The notes: a model not told the origin generated them from the sequence alone. Positions 1 through 12,853 are shown, counted from the first letter of the stretch. The stretch is 64,000 nucleotides of DNA from Mangifera indica (GCF_011075055.1 NC_058147.1:4898001-4962000); one strand, 5' to 3'. Program-made: numbers and translations.

Positions 1-345
1 TTGCCATCAAATCACGCACTGGGCATTACATTCATGAAAAACACAATGCAAATGTGTGTTCTTCCTTCTGGAAGCAGAGACACACAACCCATCAAGCGAA
101 AGAAATATCTATCACATTGTATGTTGCTTCATGCTTCCTACAAAATAATAATACCAACATAAACTACATATGATACCATGAACTCTTTACGAAAATCTGA
201 CTTAAGCACATAAACATGAGTCATGAACAACATCTGATATTTTTCATCAGAATTGAACTTTCCTATTGAACTGAAAGGGCAGTTTGAAAACAATAAAATC
301 AAAGGAATAAATTGTTTGACGTGTACCATCATGAATATGAAGTTG
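1..345 (-). pseudogene. Inverted fragment of SC35 intron sequence (third copy)
   Basis: Read on the minus strand, bases about 1-150 match the sequence after SC35 exon 7 at 36084-36240. Bases about 150-345 match SC35 intron 5 near 34580-34742. The two stretches lie about 1.3 kb apart in the complete gene and are joined directly here, so the copy carries a deletion. It contains no coding exon. It sits in the opposite orientation to the two larger copies at 34.1 and 47.9 kb and shares some bases with the second one. The true left end lies outside the window. Confidence 0.7.
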
Positions 346-545
346 AAACTACTAATGGAAAAACAATCACAAAACAAAGAAAAAGTACCGGTATGTTTGA
401 GGTATTGCTTGGTTCTCAAAGAGTCCCTTAAAGTCTTCATTTATATACAAGCAATATTTTTTTGTGAGATAGGATAGTCTCTTTTGCTACATATTCCTTA
501 AATTTATGATTTATATGTCATATATGTTTATATGTGTTGCATCAG

Positions 546-1585
546 GATCCAAGGAAACATGGAAGAGGATCATACCAAAAGCCCATACCCCAAGAAGTAT
601 TGTCAAGGTAACCAAAAGCTAAACTATCATTTTCGGATTTAATTTCTTTTTTAATCTGTTTATTAGGGATAGGTTATATATCCTTACCTTAAAAATGTCT
701 TGGACCCTTTTTCCTTTAAGCATGGTGCTTGGAACTATTTATGCCGTGGTTGAACGTAGATGCAAGAGAACTAGGTGAATCATCTAAGGCATAATCTGGT
801 GCATAAAACAAACTCTTGTCCAAATTTTCATTGTTCCTGTCTCCAACTCTCGACTTTTTAGAAGCTGACGGTACCATAATTGCTAAGTAAGTTCCATTCT
901 TGGTTCCTTTACTTGTTCGAGCCTCTTTCAGGGGGCTAAGAATGTGTGTGCTGCCAAAATCTAATTTTATTCATGAGTGGGGTGGTTATAGTCTGCAACT
1001 GATTACAAGAATGTCATACTTATGACAACTAATATTTGCAAGAATTACTAGTTGATTATGGACAAAATTTTGCTCTGTTTTGCACAATGCTGACTCATCC
1101 AAAATGATAAAGAAAAGTCTGTACCTCATCTTTTGCATCTTGAGTGACGCGACTTTAATTATGATTTCCAGGTGAATTAACGTTAATATGATGTATGATA
1201 TGGTAGCACTATATCAATGTTACATCACTTGAGGCACAACAGTTCAAGATATAAGCTTGAGATGGGTAGCATTAAGATGAGTACCTTACTCATATATAGT
1301 AAATTTGTAGGAAGAAAATGGTAAACTAGAATCTCTTTTGAAAAAGAATTGCAAACATTTAACTTATAGTTTGGTGATTTATTATTTCTGGACATTGGAC
1401 AAAGAAATTAAGTTGGAATCACAAGCTTTTTTTCTCAATTCTGCTCGTTCAAAGTTCATCATGTACTTAAATTTCTTATGCAGGGATTCAAGGGAGGGGC
1501 TAATCCACATCCTTCAAACATAGGCGATTTGTTTTCAGAAGGGTCTCTGAATCCATATGCGGATGGCCCCTATGCATTTGATTAG
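546..1585 (+). CDS. Last two exons of an unrecognised gene (partial)
   Basis: Two exon-like segments join in one frame. The first is 546-607, with an AG acceptor before it and a GTAACC donor after it. The second is 1484-1585, preceded by ATGCAG. The joined frame reads [20 protein letters not shown] and then a 33-residue tail ending [11 protein letters not shown], followed by TAG. The tail is rich in Gly, Asn and Pro and has no membrane segment. I do not recognise the family. The rest of the gene should lie upstream, but the sequence immediately upstream (1-345) is inverted SC35 debris, so this is either a truncated gene or one with a rearranged intron. The consistent splice phase is the main support. 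Confidence 0.4.
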
Positions 1586-3382
1586 AGGTAAATTCAATTA
1601 ATCACTTGAACCGTGGACTTGTAGGCTCAAGTGTTGTTTATGCAAATGGCTGAACCTGCAAATAAAATTCAGATTTAGATAATATATCATAAAGTGATAC
1701 AAAGAAAAACCGAGTACCAGAAAATAACAGCTTTTTTAATTTCTTTCTGGTCTTTTGGACAGCTTGCTGATAGCAGCTATGTAGCTTTTCAAGAATATCA
1801 TCTGCAATTGTTCCAAGCTTGCGAAAGGCTTCATATTATACTGATTTGCGGCCCGTCCTTTGGTCAACTTTGAACTTGGGCCTTAACCCCCTTTGGAAAT
1901 AAAGGCTCATGAATAACTAATATAGAGCTTAAGCATCCGCGAAGAAAGTGGAAAATATCGTGACTGTAAAAGTGTTACTCCATAGCATCTTTATTTGATT
2001 TCACAATCTATGGCAAATGCCCGTAACAGTCGTAGGGTTGAGTTTATCTCATTTCTGAGACATATTCAGCTTAAACAAAACAATGACGATTTTCTCTTCG
2101 TTTTATTTTTGAAATGGCAAGTGGGCGATCGGAGAAAGCGGAAGTGCAACCTGTGATCTCGTTTCATCTCCATCTCTACCTGTTATTGTTTTGATTTTCT
2201 AGTGTGGTGAGTTTGACAAACTAAATATCTTTTAAATTCTAAATAAAATTCAAATTTGAATTCGAAAATATAAAACCTTTACACTTAACCTTAAATTGGA
2301 ACTCATTTAAATCAAACAAGTTTCAAATTTGTTTGAATTGAACAGACAAAAATATTTACACCAGTTTGATTCAAATCTAACTTTGTTACTTTCTTTCATC
2401 TTCATGTCACAATATATGTGAGCCATACCATATCCGAACACATCAAAAGTCAACTTCACATCATCAACTATTTTCAAATAAACGAAAAATCAAAACACCA
2501 AAAGTTAATTAAAAAAAAGGAAAACCATACATATAAGCCCCACCACCACATGGCCGGTGACTGTCAGGATCTGGCCCTTGGCAGTCTGGTTGTTGCCGCC
2601 ACAATCTTGGCGTGATAGTGAAACTGCATTTCTTTGGACCCGAAAGCAGACGGCGGCGACAGAGCAGCTGTTAGAGGCAGTAGGCTTCCATTATGATTTG
2701 TTGATCTGTTTCTAATGGAGCGTTGAGTGAGTATAGAATACAATTGGTTTAGAGAATAATTGAATAGATGGATTTAATTTGAAGAAGAATTGAATGGCAG
2801 ATTTGGTTTACGGAAGAAGAATTGAATTGGCGGTGCTGTGTTGTGTCCATGTGACGGTGGTGGTGTCCGTGATGAGTGAGATGATTTTCCCGTTGTTTGA
2901 TGGTTGTGAAGAGTGGGATGCTTTATTGCTTTTCCTTTTATTTAAGGATTTGTAGGTTCAATTTCTTTTTAAATGAATACACATAATGCTCCAAATGGAA
3001 CTAAATTGAAAATTGATTGGAATGGAATATAGACAGTTTCCGAAATCACAGTGAGAGAGATGGCTTCAGCCATTGCCGCCGGTGCCGCTGAAAAGTGCTC
3101 TTACGGTACTGTCTCCTATTTCCTGGCGTTTTCTGAAACATGAATCTCAGTGCTTCCAGAAGAGGAATTCTACAAGAAATAATTTTTTACTAAAACCGAT
3201 CAAGCTTTGGTGATGTTAATAACTTTTGGAGACTAAAAAGAGTTTCATGTTTAATAAAAATAATGCAAACAAGTGGTATATAAGTATGGTAGATTGAATA
3301 TTAACATAAATAAATTAATTTTATATAATATAAGTTTCGATCTCAACGTTTGTAATCTCCATATATTTTAATAAAAGCACAT
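1586..3382. other. Spacer without a supported gene
   Basis: No open frame with convincing coding character was found. Two short items deserve mention. Near 2115-2190 the minus strand resembles the start of the broken small gene at 3383-3691, possibly a degenerate second copy. At 3060 an ATG opens a short Ala-rich frame (MASAIAAGAAEKCSY) followed by a possible GTACTG donor, but no continuation could be found. Confidence 0.4.
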
Positions 3383-3691
3383 CTAATTATCACAGTTTTT
3401 CCAACTGGGCTGGAATGCGGGCATCAAGAAGAGACTGGAGACAAACAACACAATAGATACCAGAAAAGCCTCCTCAACTAAGCTGCAAAGCTTAATTTTC
3501 TTACTCTTCATTCGCTCCCTCGCCATTTCCACCTTCAGCTTTTCTATTTCTCTCTACAGCATCTCTTTTCGCCCTTCTTCGTCGTTGATTGTAGCCTTTG
3601 AACACCGATTGGCCAACGAAGGGGGCAGAATAGCAGCTTTGGCACATTGTGTTGCAACCTGAGATCTCACACTTTCGACTTTCTTCTCCAT
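3383..3691 (-). pseudogene. Small coiled-coil/transmembrane protein gene with one in-frame stop
   Basis: An intronless minus-strand frame of 103 codons runs from ATG at 3691 to TAG at 3383 and is interrupted once, by TAG at codon 46 (3554-3556). Before the stop, the N-terminal part begins MEKKVESVRSQVATQ. After it comes a charged stretch rich in Lys, Glu and Arg that looks like a coiled coil (REIEKLKVEMARERM), then KIKLC, then a hydrophobic segment around codons 75-95 that looks like one membrane span, and a short tail. The layout resembles a family of small plant membrane proteins of unknown function that I recall only loosely. One base change explains the break, so the copy is either recently dead or makes a 45-residue peptide. 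Confidence 0.55.
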
Positions 3692-4351
3692 CACTACCTT
3701 TGTCTGTCTTTCTTGTGCGTTTCTGATATTTGAATTTTGGAGAACTGAAAATAAGCCACGGAAAAATGAAGGGCTGCAGGCTGATGTGTCGTGTATTGCT
3801 CATGATAGTGAACGGTCAAGAGGGAGAAAGCTGACGGCTGGAGATAGCGAACAATCAGCGAAGAGGAGCAGAACTGGAAACAGAGGGAGAGATAGAGGAT
3901 GAAACTGAATTTTTCTATAAATCTAAAAGAGTGGCGTGCATGAGAAAAAGATGAAAGTCTGTAATTATGAACTTGGGGAGAAAAAATTAGTTTTTAATTT
4001 TAAAAAATACGAAGGTAGAAAGTATAAATAAAAATTTTAAAATTTAAGGACGATCATAAAAAATGAGTTTAAATAAAATTTTAATATAATAATTTTATTT
4101 TGATAATAATAAAAAAATTTAATATTAAATGATATTTAAATTTTTAAAAATTAACGGATATAAATTTAAGTTTAAACCTTAGTGAGAATAAATCTTCTAA
4201 CCTTTTTTTCAATTGTCTGTTCACATATGTAACATTTACCCACATGTGCAGGAAAGCAAAAGATTAATATTTCCATTTGAAACCTCAAATCTACGGAACG
4301 AGTAAAATTGTTAAATTTAACTTTTCTCAACAAACCTATATTTTTGTGTCA
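3692..4351. other. AT-rich spacer before the retrotransposon
   Basis: Sequence upstream of the small broken gene, including its likely promoter, then strongly AT-rich DNA up to the Athila target site. No gene or clear repeat was seen. Confidence 0.5.
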
Positions 4352-4356
4352 ATAAT
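4352..4356. repeat. Left target-site duplication of the Athila element (ATAAT)
   Basis: ATAAT lies directly before the TG of the left LTR and is repeated exactly at 14148-14152 directly after the CA of the right LTR. A 5-bp duplication is the normal footprint of LTR-retrotransposon integration. Confidence 0.9.
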
Positions 4357-5645
4357 TGGTGGGTGTCGAATCCACCAAAAATAAAATTTTCTACTCTCTC
4401 AATGAAAACTTGTAGATAGTGCAAGTAGAGTCGTATCCACAGAGATTGGGTTATTTATCTGAAATATAACAAAATAAAACAAGAGGGATTTTGTTGTTTC
4501 GAATCGTACGAGTAAACAAAAATAAATTAATTCAGAATTAAATAATCAAAGTAATCAGAAAACTAGATTGAAACAATAATAAGACGAGTTCTAGCCAAGT
4601 AATTCAAGTATGGTTCAATTCAATTGATCATCGATAAAAAGATTAATTTTTCCTTTTAAATAAACCGGTTATGAAACATCGAGACGCTCGTTGTTCTGCT
4701 TTTCCTTAGGTGTTGGTAATTAAGAAACGTTCTTTAATTACTTCTCTTGTTTTTCAATCAGTTCTAGATACAATCTTAGAATTTAAATTGAAAACATAAT
4801 TAAGAATTAGAAAAGCCACCGATTCTAATCAACAAAACACAGACGCTGTTTTTGTTTAAATTAGATTAACCTATTCCACTAACATACAATAGTTATTCTA
4901 CTTCACCAAGCATGCTAGTCAGCCACTTATGATTAAACCATCAAACAAATACGGATTCAATAATTTAATCTAGCAAAGTTGTTTTTAATCCAAAATAAAT
5001 AAGACGTCTCCTATTTAATTGAACAAGACAATAATAAATAAAATCAGGAATAAATTAAATATTTAAAAGAAAAGAACGGGTAAAGAAGATCTCACAATCG
5101 TCGTAGAACCATGATCCCGATTACTCGACTAAAGAAAAGAGTTAGCCACTCATGTTTATGTTCATGGCTTCACAGAAAATTAAAATAAAAATCCTATACT
5201 AATTGAAGAAGAACCAACGAAGGGTTGCGGCTCTGTTTCTTTCTGAAAGAAAATGATGCTAAAAAACTAAAAAACCCTAAAACAGAAAGCAATTGTCCTT
5301 TTTATAGTGCCAAGTCTGCTTCAGTCATTGAGAGATATTTTTGTGCCAAATATCATCCAAAGGACCTGAACTTCCTCCAATTGTTAATTAAGTCTTCAAC
5401 TGTGAATTTTTCAGTAAATAGCGCGATTCTCTCCTTTCCACAATCAGTCATCTCCTATGTATTTTGTTGTCATTCTGTCTTGATACGTGACAACTCTAAA
5501 TTCCTTTTATTTTGTATCTTTTCTCAGAATAATGCAATTAACGCCCAATTTCCTAAAACAAGCAATTAATCAAATAATTAACGAATTAAATATCACAAAT
5601 CAAGAAAATTAAATGCTGAGAAATATAAAATTTCACACACTAACA
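4357..5645 (-). repeat. 3' LTR of the Athila element
   Basis: On the plus strand it begins TGGTGGGTGTCGAATCCACC and ends CACACACTAACA. It is 1289 bp, the same length as the other LTR at 12859-14147. The three differences I could find are all transitions and lie in the last 350 bp of the plus-strand reading. Short frames inside it (for example 5225-5569) occur in both LTRs and are not genes. Confidence 0.95.
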
Positions 5646-5660
5646 AATTCCCCCACACCA
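5646..5660 (-). other. Polypurine tract
   Basis: The plus strand AATTCCCCCACACC directly abuts the LTR. Read on the element's own strand this is a purine-rich run ending GGGGGAATT just before the 3' LTR, the expected primer for plus-strand DNA synthesis. Confidence 0.8.
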
Positions 5661-7408
5661 TTCCTTTGCTTGTCCTCAAGTAAACATCAATCAGTCTCTT
5701 CTTCACCCTTTTCCCTCCTTTCAGTACATCCCCAAATAACTCAAAGTTAAGATGTATTAGAAACCCAAGTCCAAAACAACAATCAAGAGCACAAGTCTTT
5801 ATAGCATGAATTTTTGGAAAAACATAAGCATCTCATCAATCTCAACAATGTCATCAAAATCAAATGAAACAAGATTTTACATCCTCACATTGGTTTCACT
5901 CTATACTCTCAAAGTGTTTAGGGTTTCATTTAGCTCTCAGATCAAAACAAAGCAAGTCATTACCATAAGTTTGCTCATATATCATAACTCCACCACTAAT
6001 AAATATGAATACGATGTAAAAATCAAAGGGTCTTAAGTAAGGTTGTAATAGGGCTTAGGTGAAGGCAGGAAAAAGAATGAAAATATAGGTGTAAAGATCA
6101 AGATATGAGTGAGTTCCCTTACATGATATTTAAAGAATAACGAAGATAACTCCTTCAACCACATTTCTCTCTTCCTCTTTTTTTTTTTTTTTTTCATTTC
6201 AGTGAAACTCATCCCTTCTTCAAAGATTTTTTTTTTTTTTTAAATTTAATTTGCAACATGTAGGAATAATTGGATTTCTTTTCTATACAATTATGAATAC
6301 TTCACTTGTCCAAACTTCCTATTCAATACATAAGGATGAATATCTTCTCTTTTTTTTTTTTTTTTCATCTCTTCTTTTTTTTTTCAAATTTTTTTTTTTC
6401 ACTCCTTATATCTACCCATCTACCCATTTGGTTTTTTTTTTTTTTTTAAAATCATGCAATTCACTCTCACAATATCTTGATACAAGGGTTAACAAGATAA
6501 AACAAAAGGCTTAAGGGTAAATATTTATGAGTTAAAACAAAGAAAAGGGATTCGGCTCAAAATTGGCTATCTACTAGAAAATATAGCTATGGATGGCTTT
6601 TTAAGAGTTTCGAAGCGGTTAATCCTAAATGCCCTTATCATCTTAATGCATGAATTCAAAAAAAATGTGGTCTCGAAATGCATAACAGAGCAAATTCTAG
6701 AATAACAAGCCATGTTTGATAAACACTCAACAAAGAAGATAATTAGAGCAAAGTGTAATGAAATGCTCATGGGCTCAAAAGCTCACATTAGTGTTCAACT
6801 TGTAGCAAACCTTGCACATTTTCATTCAATTCAATCATTAAAATCAATGAGATACTCGAAACATTTGAAGCAAAATCACTAATCATACTTGCCTCTTTCA
6901 TGCATTCAAACTCGAACCAATAATGCATACTAACTTAAAGCAAATTCTAAGACAGCTTTCAAGAGAGTCAAGGGTTCCAAAGAGATTGAAAAATTATGCA
7001 TTCCCTCCCCCACACCTGATCTTTACATTGTCCTCAATGTAGAAAAATTGAAGCTCACATATAAAAGAAAGAATGAAATAAAAGTTAAGAGGACTTCCCT
7101 GATAGGAGTGTTAGTGCAGTGGAAGAGTGATTGAAGCTGTCAACATTTGATTTGGGCCTGTAGAGATGAAAAGAAATTGAATAGGGAGGAAAAGAGATTA
7201 GAAAAATAAAAGAGAAGACACAAAAATGAAATTTGCTCTTTTTCTTTTTAATTTTTCTTTTGGGCTTTTTTTTTTTTTTTTGGTTTTTTTTAATTTAAAC
7301 CTTAATTAAAGACACAAAATGATTAAAAATAATGAAAAATAAGATCAATTGGGTTGCCTCCCAATAAGCGCCTTTCTTTAATGTCTTTGGCTAGACGCAA
7401 CCAATTCA
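5646..7408 (-). other. Non-coding region between pol and the 3' LTR of the Athila element
   Basis: About 1.76 kb inside the element with no coding frame on its strand. It contains several long T runs on the plus strand (about 6178-6440 and 7268-7290), which are A runs on the element strand. This is where Athila relatives often carry an env-like gene, and none is seen. A second purine tract resembling the polypurine tract lies near 7000-7017. Confidence 0.7.
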
Positions 7409-10400
7409 TCAATTTGGGGGAGCCAAAGATATTTCCTCTACATTGTAGGCCTGAAATCCTTCATAATAAGGTTTTAGACGATGTCCATTAACCTTAAAAT
7501 TTTTATTGGTAGAGGTACTTTGAATTTCAACTGCACCATGAGAAAATACATTAGTGACAACAAAAGGACCAATCCAACGAGATCGTAATTTTCCCGGAAA
7601 CAATTTAAGTTTAGAATGATATAGGAGTACTTTTTGTCCAACATGAAAGGTTTTCCTAGAAATCATTTTATCATGGAAAAGCTTAGTCTTTTCTTTATAA
7701 ATCCGAGAATTTTCATAGGAATCATTTCTGATTTCCTCTAATTCTTGAAGTTGTAACTTCCTATGATTACCTGTCTCATTCAAGTCCGTATTGCATTGCT
7801 TGATTGCCCAATAGGCCCTGTGTTCCAATTCAACTGGGAGATGACAAGATTTACCAAATATTAAGCGATAAGGAGACATACCTATTGGAGTCTTGTATGC
7901 AGTTCTATAAGCCCATAAGGCATCATCCAAGCGAAGGCTCCAATCCTTTCTATTTGGATTTACCGTTTTCTCAAGTATAGACTTAATCTCCCTATTTGAA
8001 ACTTCGGCTTGTCCACTCGTTTGCGGATGGTATGCAGTAGATACTCGGTGAGTGACATTGTACTTCTTAAGTAATGCCTCCATGACCCGATTGCAAAAAT
8101 GGGTTCCACGATCACTTCTAATGGCTCTTGGTGTTCCATACCTGGAAAAAATGTAAGTCTTGACAAATCCTACAACAGTTTTAGCATCATCAGCTCTTGT
8201 TGCCTTAGCTTCAATCCATTTAGAAACATAATCAACAGCTAAAAGAATATAAGAATTACCAAAAGATAATGGAAAAGGACCCATAAAATCAATTCCCCAA
8301 ATATCAAAAATTTCACAAACCAAAATTGGGTTCAATGGCATTTGATCCCTATGTCCTAAATTCCCACTCTTTTGACAATTAGCACAAGACTTACAGAACA
8401 TGTATGCATCTCGAAACAGAGTAGGCCAATATAACCCACATTCTAGAACCTTTCGTGTTGTTCTTTTCGGGCCAAAGTGACCACCACATGCATAAGAGTG
8501 GCAAAACTCCAAGATAGATTGGATTTCACTATCATGTACACACCTGCGAAGTAATTGGTCAGAACATTGCTTCCATAAATACGGATCATCCCATATATAG
8601 TACTTAGAATCACTTTTAATTTTTTCCTTTTGGGCTCTAGTGAGATCATTCGGCAATGACTTAGTGACCATATAATTAACAATATCAGCATACCAAGGTG
8701 TAATACTATTTAAATGAAAGAGATTCTCATCTGGAAAAGCATCTTGGAGAGGCATAGGGTCTTCGTCAGTCACCAATCGACTTAGATGATCAGCCACAGA
8801 ATTTTCGGCTCCCTTTCTATCTCGAATCTCCAAATCAAATTCTTGCAGCAATAGTATCCATCTAATTAGCCTCGGCTTTGATTCCCTCTTAGAAAGCAAA
8901 TACTTTAGAGCTGCATGATCAGAATAAACAATTACTTTAGTGCCTAATAAATAAGAGCGAAACTTTTCTAAAGCAAAAACTACTGCCAACAATTCTTTTT
9001 CAGTTGTGGAATAATTTCTTTGAGCATTATCAAGAGTTCTTGAAGCATAATAAATCACACAAGAAATTTTTCCACTTTTCTGGCCTAAAACAGCCCCTAT
9101 AGCATAATTGCTAGCATCACACATAATCTCAAAAGGTAATTCCCAATTGGGTGGCTGAACAATCGGCGCAGAAATTAGGTGTTCCTTCAGTTGATCAAAA
9201 GCTTTCTTGCACTCTCTATCAAACTCGAATTGGACATTCTTTTGTAGTAGTCTTGAAAGCGGTTGGGCAATTTTTGAAAAATCCTTAATAAATCTCCTGT
9301 AAAAACCTGCATGTCCAAGAAAAGAACGCACTTCTCGAACACAAGTTGGGTGAGGTAAGGATTTAATCAAATCAATTTTTGACTTATCTACCTCTATCCC
9401 TTTAGAAGACACTATATGCCCTAATATCAAACCTTGATCAACCATAAAGTGACATTTTTCATAATTTAACACAAGGTTTGTTTCAATACACCTTTTCAAA
9501 ATTTTAATCAGATTATTTAGACAAGATTCGAATGAATTACCATAAACAGTAAAGTCATCCATAAATACCTCTATGATATTCTCCACATAATCTGAAAATA
9601 TACTAACCATACATCTCTGAAAAGTGGCTGGGGCATTACAAAGTCCAAAAGGCATACGTCTATATGCAAAAGTACCAAAGGGACATGTGAATGTCGTCTT
9701 CTCTTGATCCTTGGGAGCAACTGGAATTTGGTTAAAACCTGAATATCTATCAAGACAACAATAGTGAGATTGACCAGCTAATCTTTCTAACATTTGATCA
9801 ATAAAAGGTATAGGGAAATGATCTTTTCTAGTAGAAGCATTCAATTTTCTATAGTCAATACAAACCCTCCATCCATTTTGAACTCTAACAGGAACATACT
9901 CACCATTATCGTTCTTTTGAACAGTGAAACCAGTTTTCTTAGGTACTACCTGTACTGGACTTACCCAATCACTATCTGAAATAGGATAGATCATACCGGC
10001 ATTCAAGAGCTTTATTATTTCTTTCTTCACAACTTCCATCATTGGAGGATTTAACCTTCTTTGAGCTTCCCTCGAAGGCTTAGTGTTCTCTTCCAGCAAG
10101 ATTCTATGCATACAAAGTGATGGGCTCAAACCCTTGATGTCTGCGATGGTCCATCCGATGGCTTCCTTATAATCTCTAAGGACTCTAATGAGTTTTTCTT
10201 CCTCAAGAAGAGTGAGTTTGTTAGAAATTATCACAGGAAGGGTTTCATTATCTCCCAAATATACATATTTGAGATGGCTTGGCAAAGGCTTAAGTTCCAA
10301 TTTGGGTGCCTGCACAATTGATGGAAGTAATTTTGAGTTAGAAACGGGTAATGAAATATAAGAAACATCATACCTGGTTGTTTCGAATGGTTCCAGCTTG

Positions 10401-12778
10401 TAAACCGTATCACTCAATCTGTCATCTACCACAAGCTTTTGCTCAATTCTTTGTAATGTTCTTGTGTTAAGTCCTTTATTAAGGACAACCTTTAAATTAT
10501 CAGAATCCTGCAACTCAAAAATTTGTTGAGCTAGGGAATCGATTACATCAACAACAAAAACTGAATTGACATCACTAGGGAATCTCATGGCTTCATAAAT
10601 ATTGAATCTAATTACTTCACCATCAAATTCCATAGTTAAAGTACCTTCCGAAACATCGATTTTTGTTCTAGATGTCTTAAGAAAAGGTCTTCCTAGCAAA
10701 ATTGGGACTGATTTAGATGAGTTATCATCTTCCATGTCAAGCACATAAAAGTCAGCAGGAAAAATCAATTCATTAACTTGAACAAGAACATCTTCTAACA
10801 CTCCTTCAGGATATGCATTGGACCTATCAGCTAATTGGATTATTACACCAGTGGGTTTTAGAGGTCCTACATTTAAAGAATGATAAATTGAGCTAGGCAT
10901 GACATTAATGGATGCTCCTAGATCTATCATAGCTTTCTGAACTTTAACATTACCAATCTTGCAAGGGATTGTGAACATACCTGGATCCTTACACTTTTGA
11001 GGCAATTTTCTTTGAAGAACGGCTGAAACATTCTCACTGACATGCACTTTTTCATCCCCTTTTAGTTTTCTTTTTGACGTGCATAATTCCTTAAGGAATT
11101 TAGCATATCTAGGGACTTGTTTAATAGCATCTAAAAGGGGAATATTTACCTCAACCTTGCGAAAGACTTCAAGGATCTCTTGTTCTTGTTGTTCCTTTTT
11201 GTTCTTTGCAAGTCGACTCGGGAAAGGAGGTGGAGTGACCACAGAAGGTGGCATGCACTTCTCTGCAGGAGGTGACAATTTTTGGGCTTCTTTTGGCTCA
11301 ATTTCGCATTCGATCTCCTTTTCTCTTGCATATTTTGGAATCTTCTTTTCAGGATCCTTCAATTCTTTACCATTCCGCAGGGTGATTGCATTGATATTCT
11401 CAGTAAAATTTGCATCTTGCTTTGGATTCACCACAATCTGAGATGGCAATCTACCAGAATTCTGAGTTTCCAATCTTCCCACAACAGTAGCTAATTGGCT
11501 GACTTGATTTTCTAGATTCTGAATGCTAGCCCTTGTCTCCTGTTGAAATTGTTGTGTATTATTAGCAAGTGCAGTAACAATTTGTTCAAGAGACATACCT
11601 TTCGACTGAGGTTGGGGTGTTGGATTAAACGCTTGAGGAGGGGGTGGCCTATTTTGGTATCCAGGCTGTTGGAAGTTATTGTTCTTTTGGCCATAACTAA
11701 AATTCGGGTGATCTCTCCATCCCGGATTATAGGTATTCGAGTACGGATCATACCTTTTTTGGTTCTGATAACCCCCTACGGCATTAACATCCTCACGTGT
11801 GTCCTCCTGAAGTGTGGGGCATGCGTCTGTAGAGTGCTCCACATTCGAACAGATGTCGCAAGCCTTCACTTGTTGGTGATTCACTACAAATTTTTCTAAC
11901 AAGGAGGTGAGTTTATCAAGTCTTTGCTCAAGAGGATTATTATTGCTTACCTCATTAACCTTTCTCACAGTTACATCCTGTCTAATGCCAAATTGCTGAG
12001 TATTGGCGGCAATTGTTGAGATCAATCTCTTTGCTTCAGTTAAAGTTTTATTAACCAAAGCTCCACCACTTGCTGCATCAATCAAATTCCTGTCAGACAA
12101 CAATAAACCTTCATAAAAATATTGAATTAATAGCTGATCAGAAATTTGATGATGGGGACAACTAGCACAGAGCTGATTAAACCTCTCCCAATACTCATAA
12201 AGTGTCTCCCCACTGTATTGCCTAATCCCACATATTTCTTTTCTAATTGAGGTGGCCCTAGAAGCAGGAAAGAATTTTTCTAAAAATTGTCTTTTAAGCT
12301 CATCCCAACTATTGATAGAACCTGATGGTAAATAATATAGCCAATCCTTAGCCTTATCAGTTAAAGAGAAAGGGAAAGCACGCAGTTTAATTTGCTCTTC
12401 ACTTACCCCTTGTGGTTTCATAGTGGAACAAACAACATGAAATTCTTTCAAGTGTTTATGAGGGTCCTCACCTGATAATCCTCGAAAAGTAGGCAATAAA
12501 TGGATTAAACCTGATTTGAGTTCAAAATTGGCATCGATGTTTGGATAGGCAATGCACAGAGGTTGTTGATTGATGACAGGTATAGCCATCTCCCTCAAAG
12601 TAAGCTCTCGTTCGGCCATTGCTGCTACTCTCGTATTTGTTAAATCCTCTCCTAAATTAATTCCAAAAGATGAAGAAGAAGAAGCTTTACTTAATTTAGT
12701 TTCCTTGCGGAGTTGTCTCGCAGTCTTCTCGATTTCAGAATCAAACTGAAGTTCTCCTGCAGGGTTCAAACGGGTCAT
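7409..12778 (-). CDS. Athila gag-pol polyprotein, intact
   Basis: A 1789-residue single frame encodes all enzymes needed for retrotransposition. Gag occupies about residues 90-215, with a CCHC zinc knuckle ([14 protein letters not shown]) near 306-320. The protease motif [11 protein letters not shown] is near 616. Reverse transcriptase carries VCIDYRKLN and the catalytic FMDD near 1071. RNase H has [13 protein letters not shown] near 1218 and [10 protein letters not shown] after it. Integrase has an HHCC finger at about 1424-1467 and the D, D, E residues near 1497, 1555 and 1591 (35 residues between the last two). A GPF-type module follows near 1736. The start codon is only 57 bases after the primer site, leaving a very short leader. 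No stop or frameshift is present, so the element may be autonomous if transcribed. Gag and pol lie in one frame, so the ratio would have to be set by processing. Confidence 0.95.
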   Translation of the reverse strand: MTRLNPAGELQFDSEIEKTARQLRKETKLSKASSSSSFGINLGEDLTNTRVAAMAERELTLREMAIPVINQQPLCIAYPNIDANFELKSGLIHLLPTFRGLSGEDPHKHLKEFHVVCSTMKPQGVSEEQIKLRAFPFSLTDKAKDWLYYLPSGSINSWDELKRQFLEKFFPASRATSIRKEICGIRQYSGETLYEYWERFNQLCASCPHHQISDQLLIQYFYEGLLLSDRNLIDAASGGALVNKTLTEAKRLISTIAANTQQFGIRQDVTVRKVNEVSNNNPLEQRLDKLTSLLEKFVVNHQQVKACDICSNVEHSTDACPTLQEDTREDVNAVGGYQNQKRYDPYSNTYNPGWRDHPNFSYGQKNNNFQQPGYQNRPPPPQAFNPTPQPQSKGMSLEQIVTALANNTQQFQQETRASIQNLENQVSQLATVVGRLETQNSGRLPSQIVVNPKQDANFTENINAITLRNGKELKDPEKKIPKYAREKEIECEIEPKEAQKLSPPAEKCMPPSVVTPPPFPSRLAKNKKEQQEQEILEVFRKVEVNIPLLDAIKQVPRYAKFLKELCTSKRKLKGDEKVHVSENVSAVLQRKLPQKCKDPGMFTIPCKIGNVKVQKAMIDLGASINVMPSSIYHSLNVGPLKPTGVIIQLADRSNAYPEGVLEDVLVQVNELIFPADFYVLDMEDDNSSKSVPILLGRPFLKTSRTKIDVSEGTLTMEFDGEVIRFNIYEAMRFPSDVNSVFVVDVIDSLAQQIFELQDSDNLKVVLNKGLNTRTLQRIEQKLVVDDRLSDTVYKLEPFETTRYDVSYISLPVSNSKLLPSIVQAPKLELKPLPSHLKYVYLGDNETLPVIISNKLTLLEEEKLIRVLRDYKEAIGWTIADIKGLSPSLCMHRILLEENTKPSREAQRRLNPPMMEVVKKEIIKLLNAGMIYPISDSDWVSPVQVVPKKTGFTVQKNDNGEYVPVRVQNGWRVCIDYRKLNASTRKDHFPIPFIDQMLERLAGQSHYCCLDRYSGFNQIPVAPKDQEKTTFTCPFGTFAYRRMPFGLCNAPATFQRCMVSIFSDYVENIIEVFMDDFTVYGNSFESCLNNLIKILKRCIETNLVLNYEKCHFMVDQGLILGHIVSSKGIEVDKSKIDLIKSLPHPTCVREVRSFLGHAGFYRRFIKDFSKIAQPLSRLLQKNVQFEFDRECKKAFDQLKEHLISAPIVQPPNWELPFEIMCDASNYAIGAVLGQKSGKISCVIYYASRTLDNAQRNYSTTEKELLAVVFALEKFRSYLLGTKVIVYSDHAALKYLLSKRESKPRLIRWILLLQEFDLEIRDRKGAENSVADHLSRLVTDEDPMPLQDAFPDENLFHLNSITPWYADIVNYMVTKSLPNDLTRAQKEKIKSDSKYYIWDDPYLWKQCSDQLLRRCVHDSEIQSILEFCHSYACGGHFGPKRTTRKVLECGLYWPTLFRDAYMFCKSCANCQKSGNLGHRDQMPLNPILVCEIFDIWGIDFMGPFPLSFGNSYILLAVDYVSKWIEAKATRADDAKTVVGFVKTYIFSRYGTPRAIRSDRGTHFCNRVMEALLKKYNVTHRVSTAYHPQTSGQAEVSNREIKSILEKTVNPNRKDWSLRLDDALWAYRTAYKTPIGMSPYRLIFGKSCHLPVELEHRAYWAIKQCNTDLNETGNHRKLQLQELEEIRNDSYENSRIYKEKTKLFHDKMISRKTFHVGQKVLLYHSKLKLFPGKLRSRWIGPFVVTNVFSHGAVEIQSTSTNKNFKVNGHRLKPYYEGFQAYNVEEISLAPPN

Positions 12779-12835
12779 AAAAAAAAATAATAATAAAAAT
12801 TAAAAAAAAAAATTCAGACAAATTATCAACACCAA

Positions 12836-12853
12836 TCCCCGGCAACGGCGCCA
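12836..12853 (-). other. Primer binding site for tRNA-Asp
   Basis: The plus strand reads TCCCCGGCAACGGCGCCA, identical to the 3' end expected of plant tRNA-Asp including CCA, so the element strand is its complement. It lies 5 bases from the 5' LTR. Use of tRNA-Asp is typical of Athila elements. Confidence 0.85.

Noticed and set aside
138..477. Overlapping frames of 74 and 100 codons
   Set aside because: They lie partly in copied SC35 intron sequence and show no coding character.
5225..5569. 114-codon frame, repeated at 13727-14071
   Set aside because: It lies in both LTRs of the Athila element, on the strand opposite to its transcription, and has no domain features.
6251..6514. 87-codon Phe-rich frame
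   Set aside because: It is made by T runs in the non-coding part of the retrotransposon.
5646..7408. Possible env-like gene of the Athila element
   Set aside because: No frame of useful length exists on the element strand in this interval.
11079..11899. Plus-strand frames across the gag region
   Set aside because: They are opposite-strand shadows of the intact gag-pol frame.
12836..12853. tRNA-like sequence considered as a tRNA gene
   Set aside because: Only the 3' 18 bases of tRNA-Asp are present, next to an LTR; it is a primer binding site.
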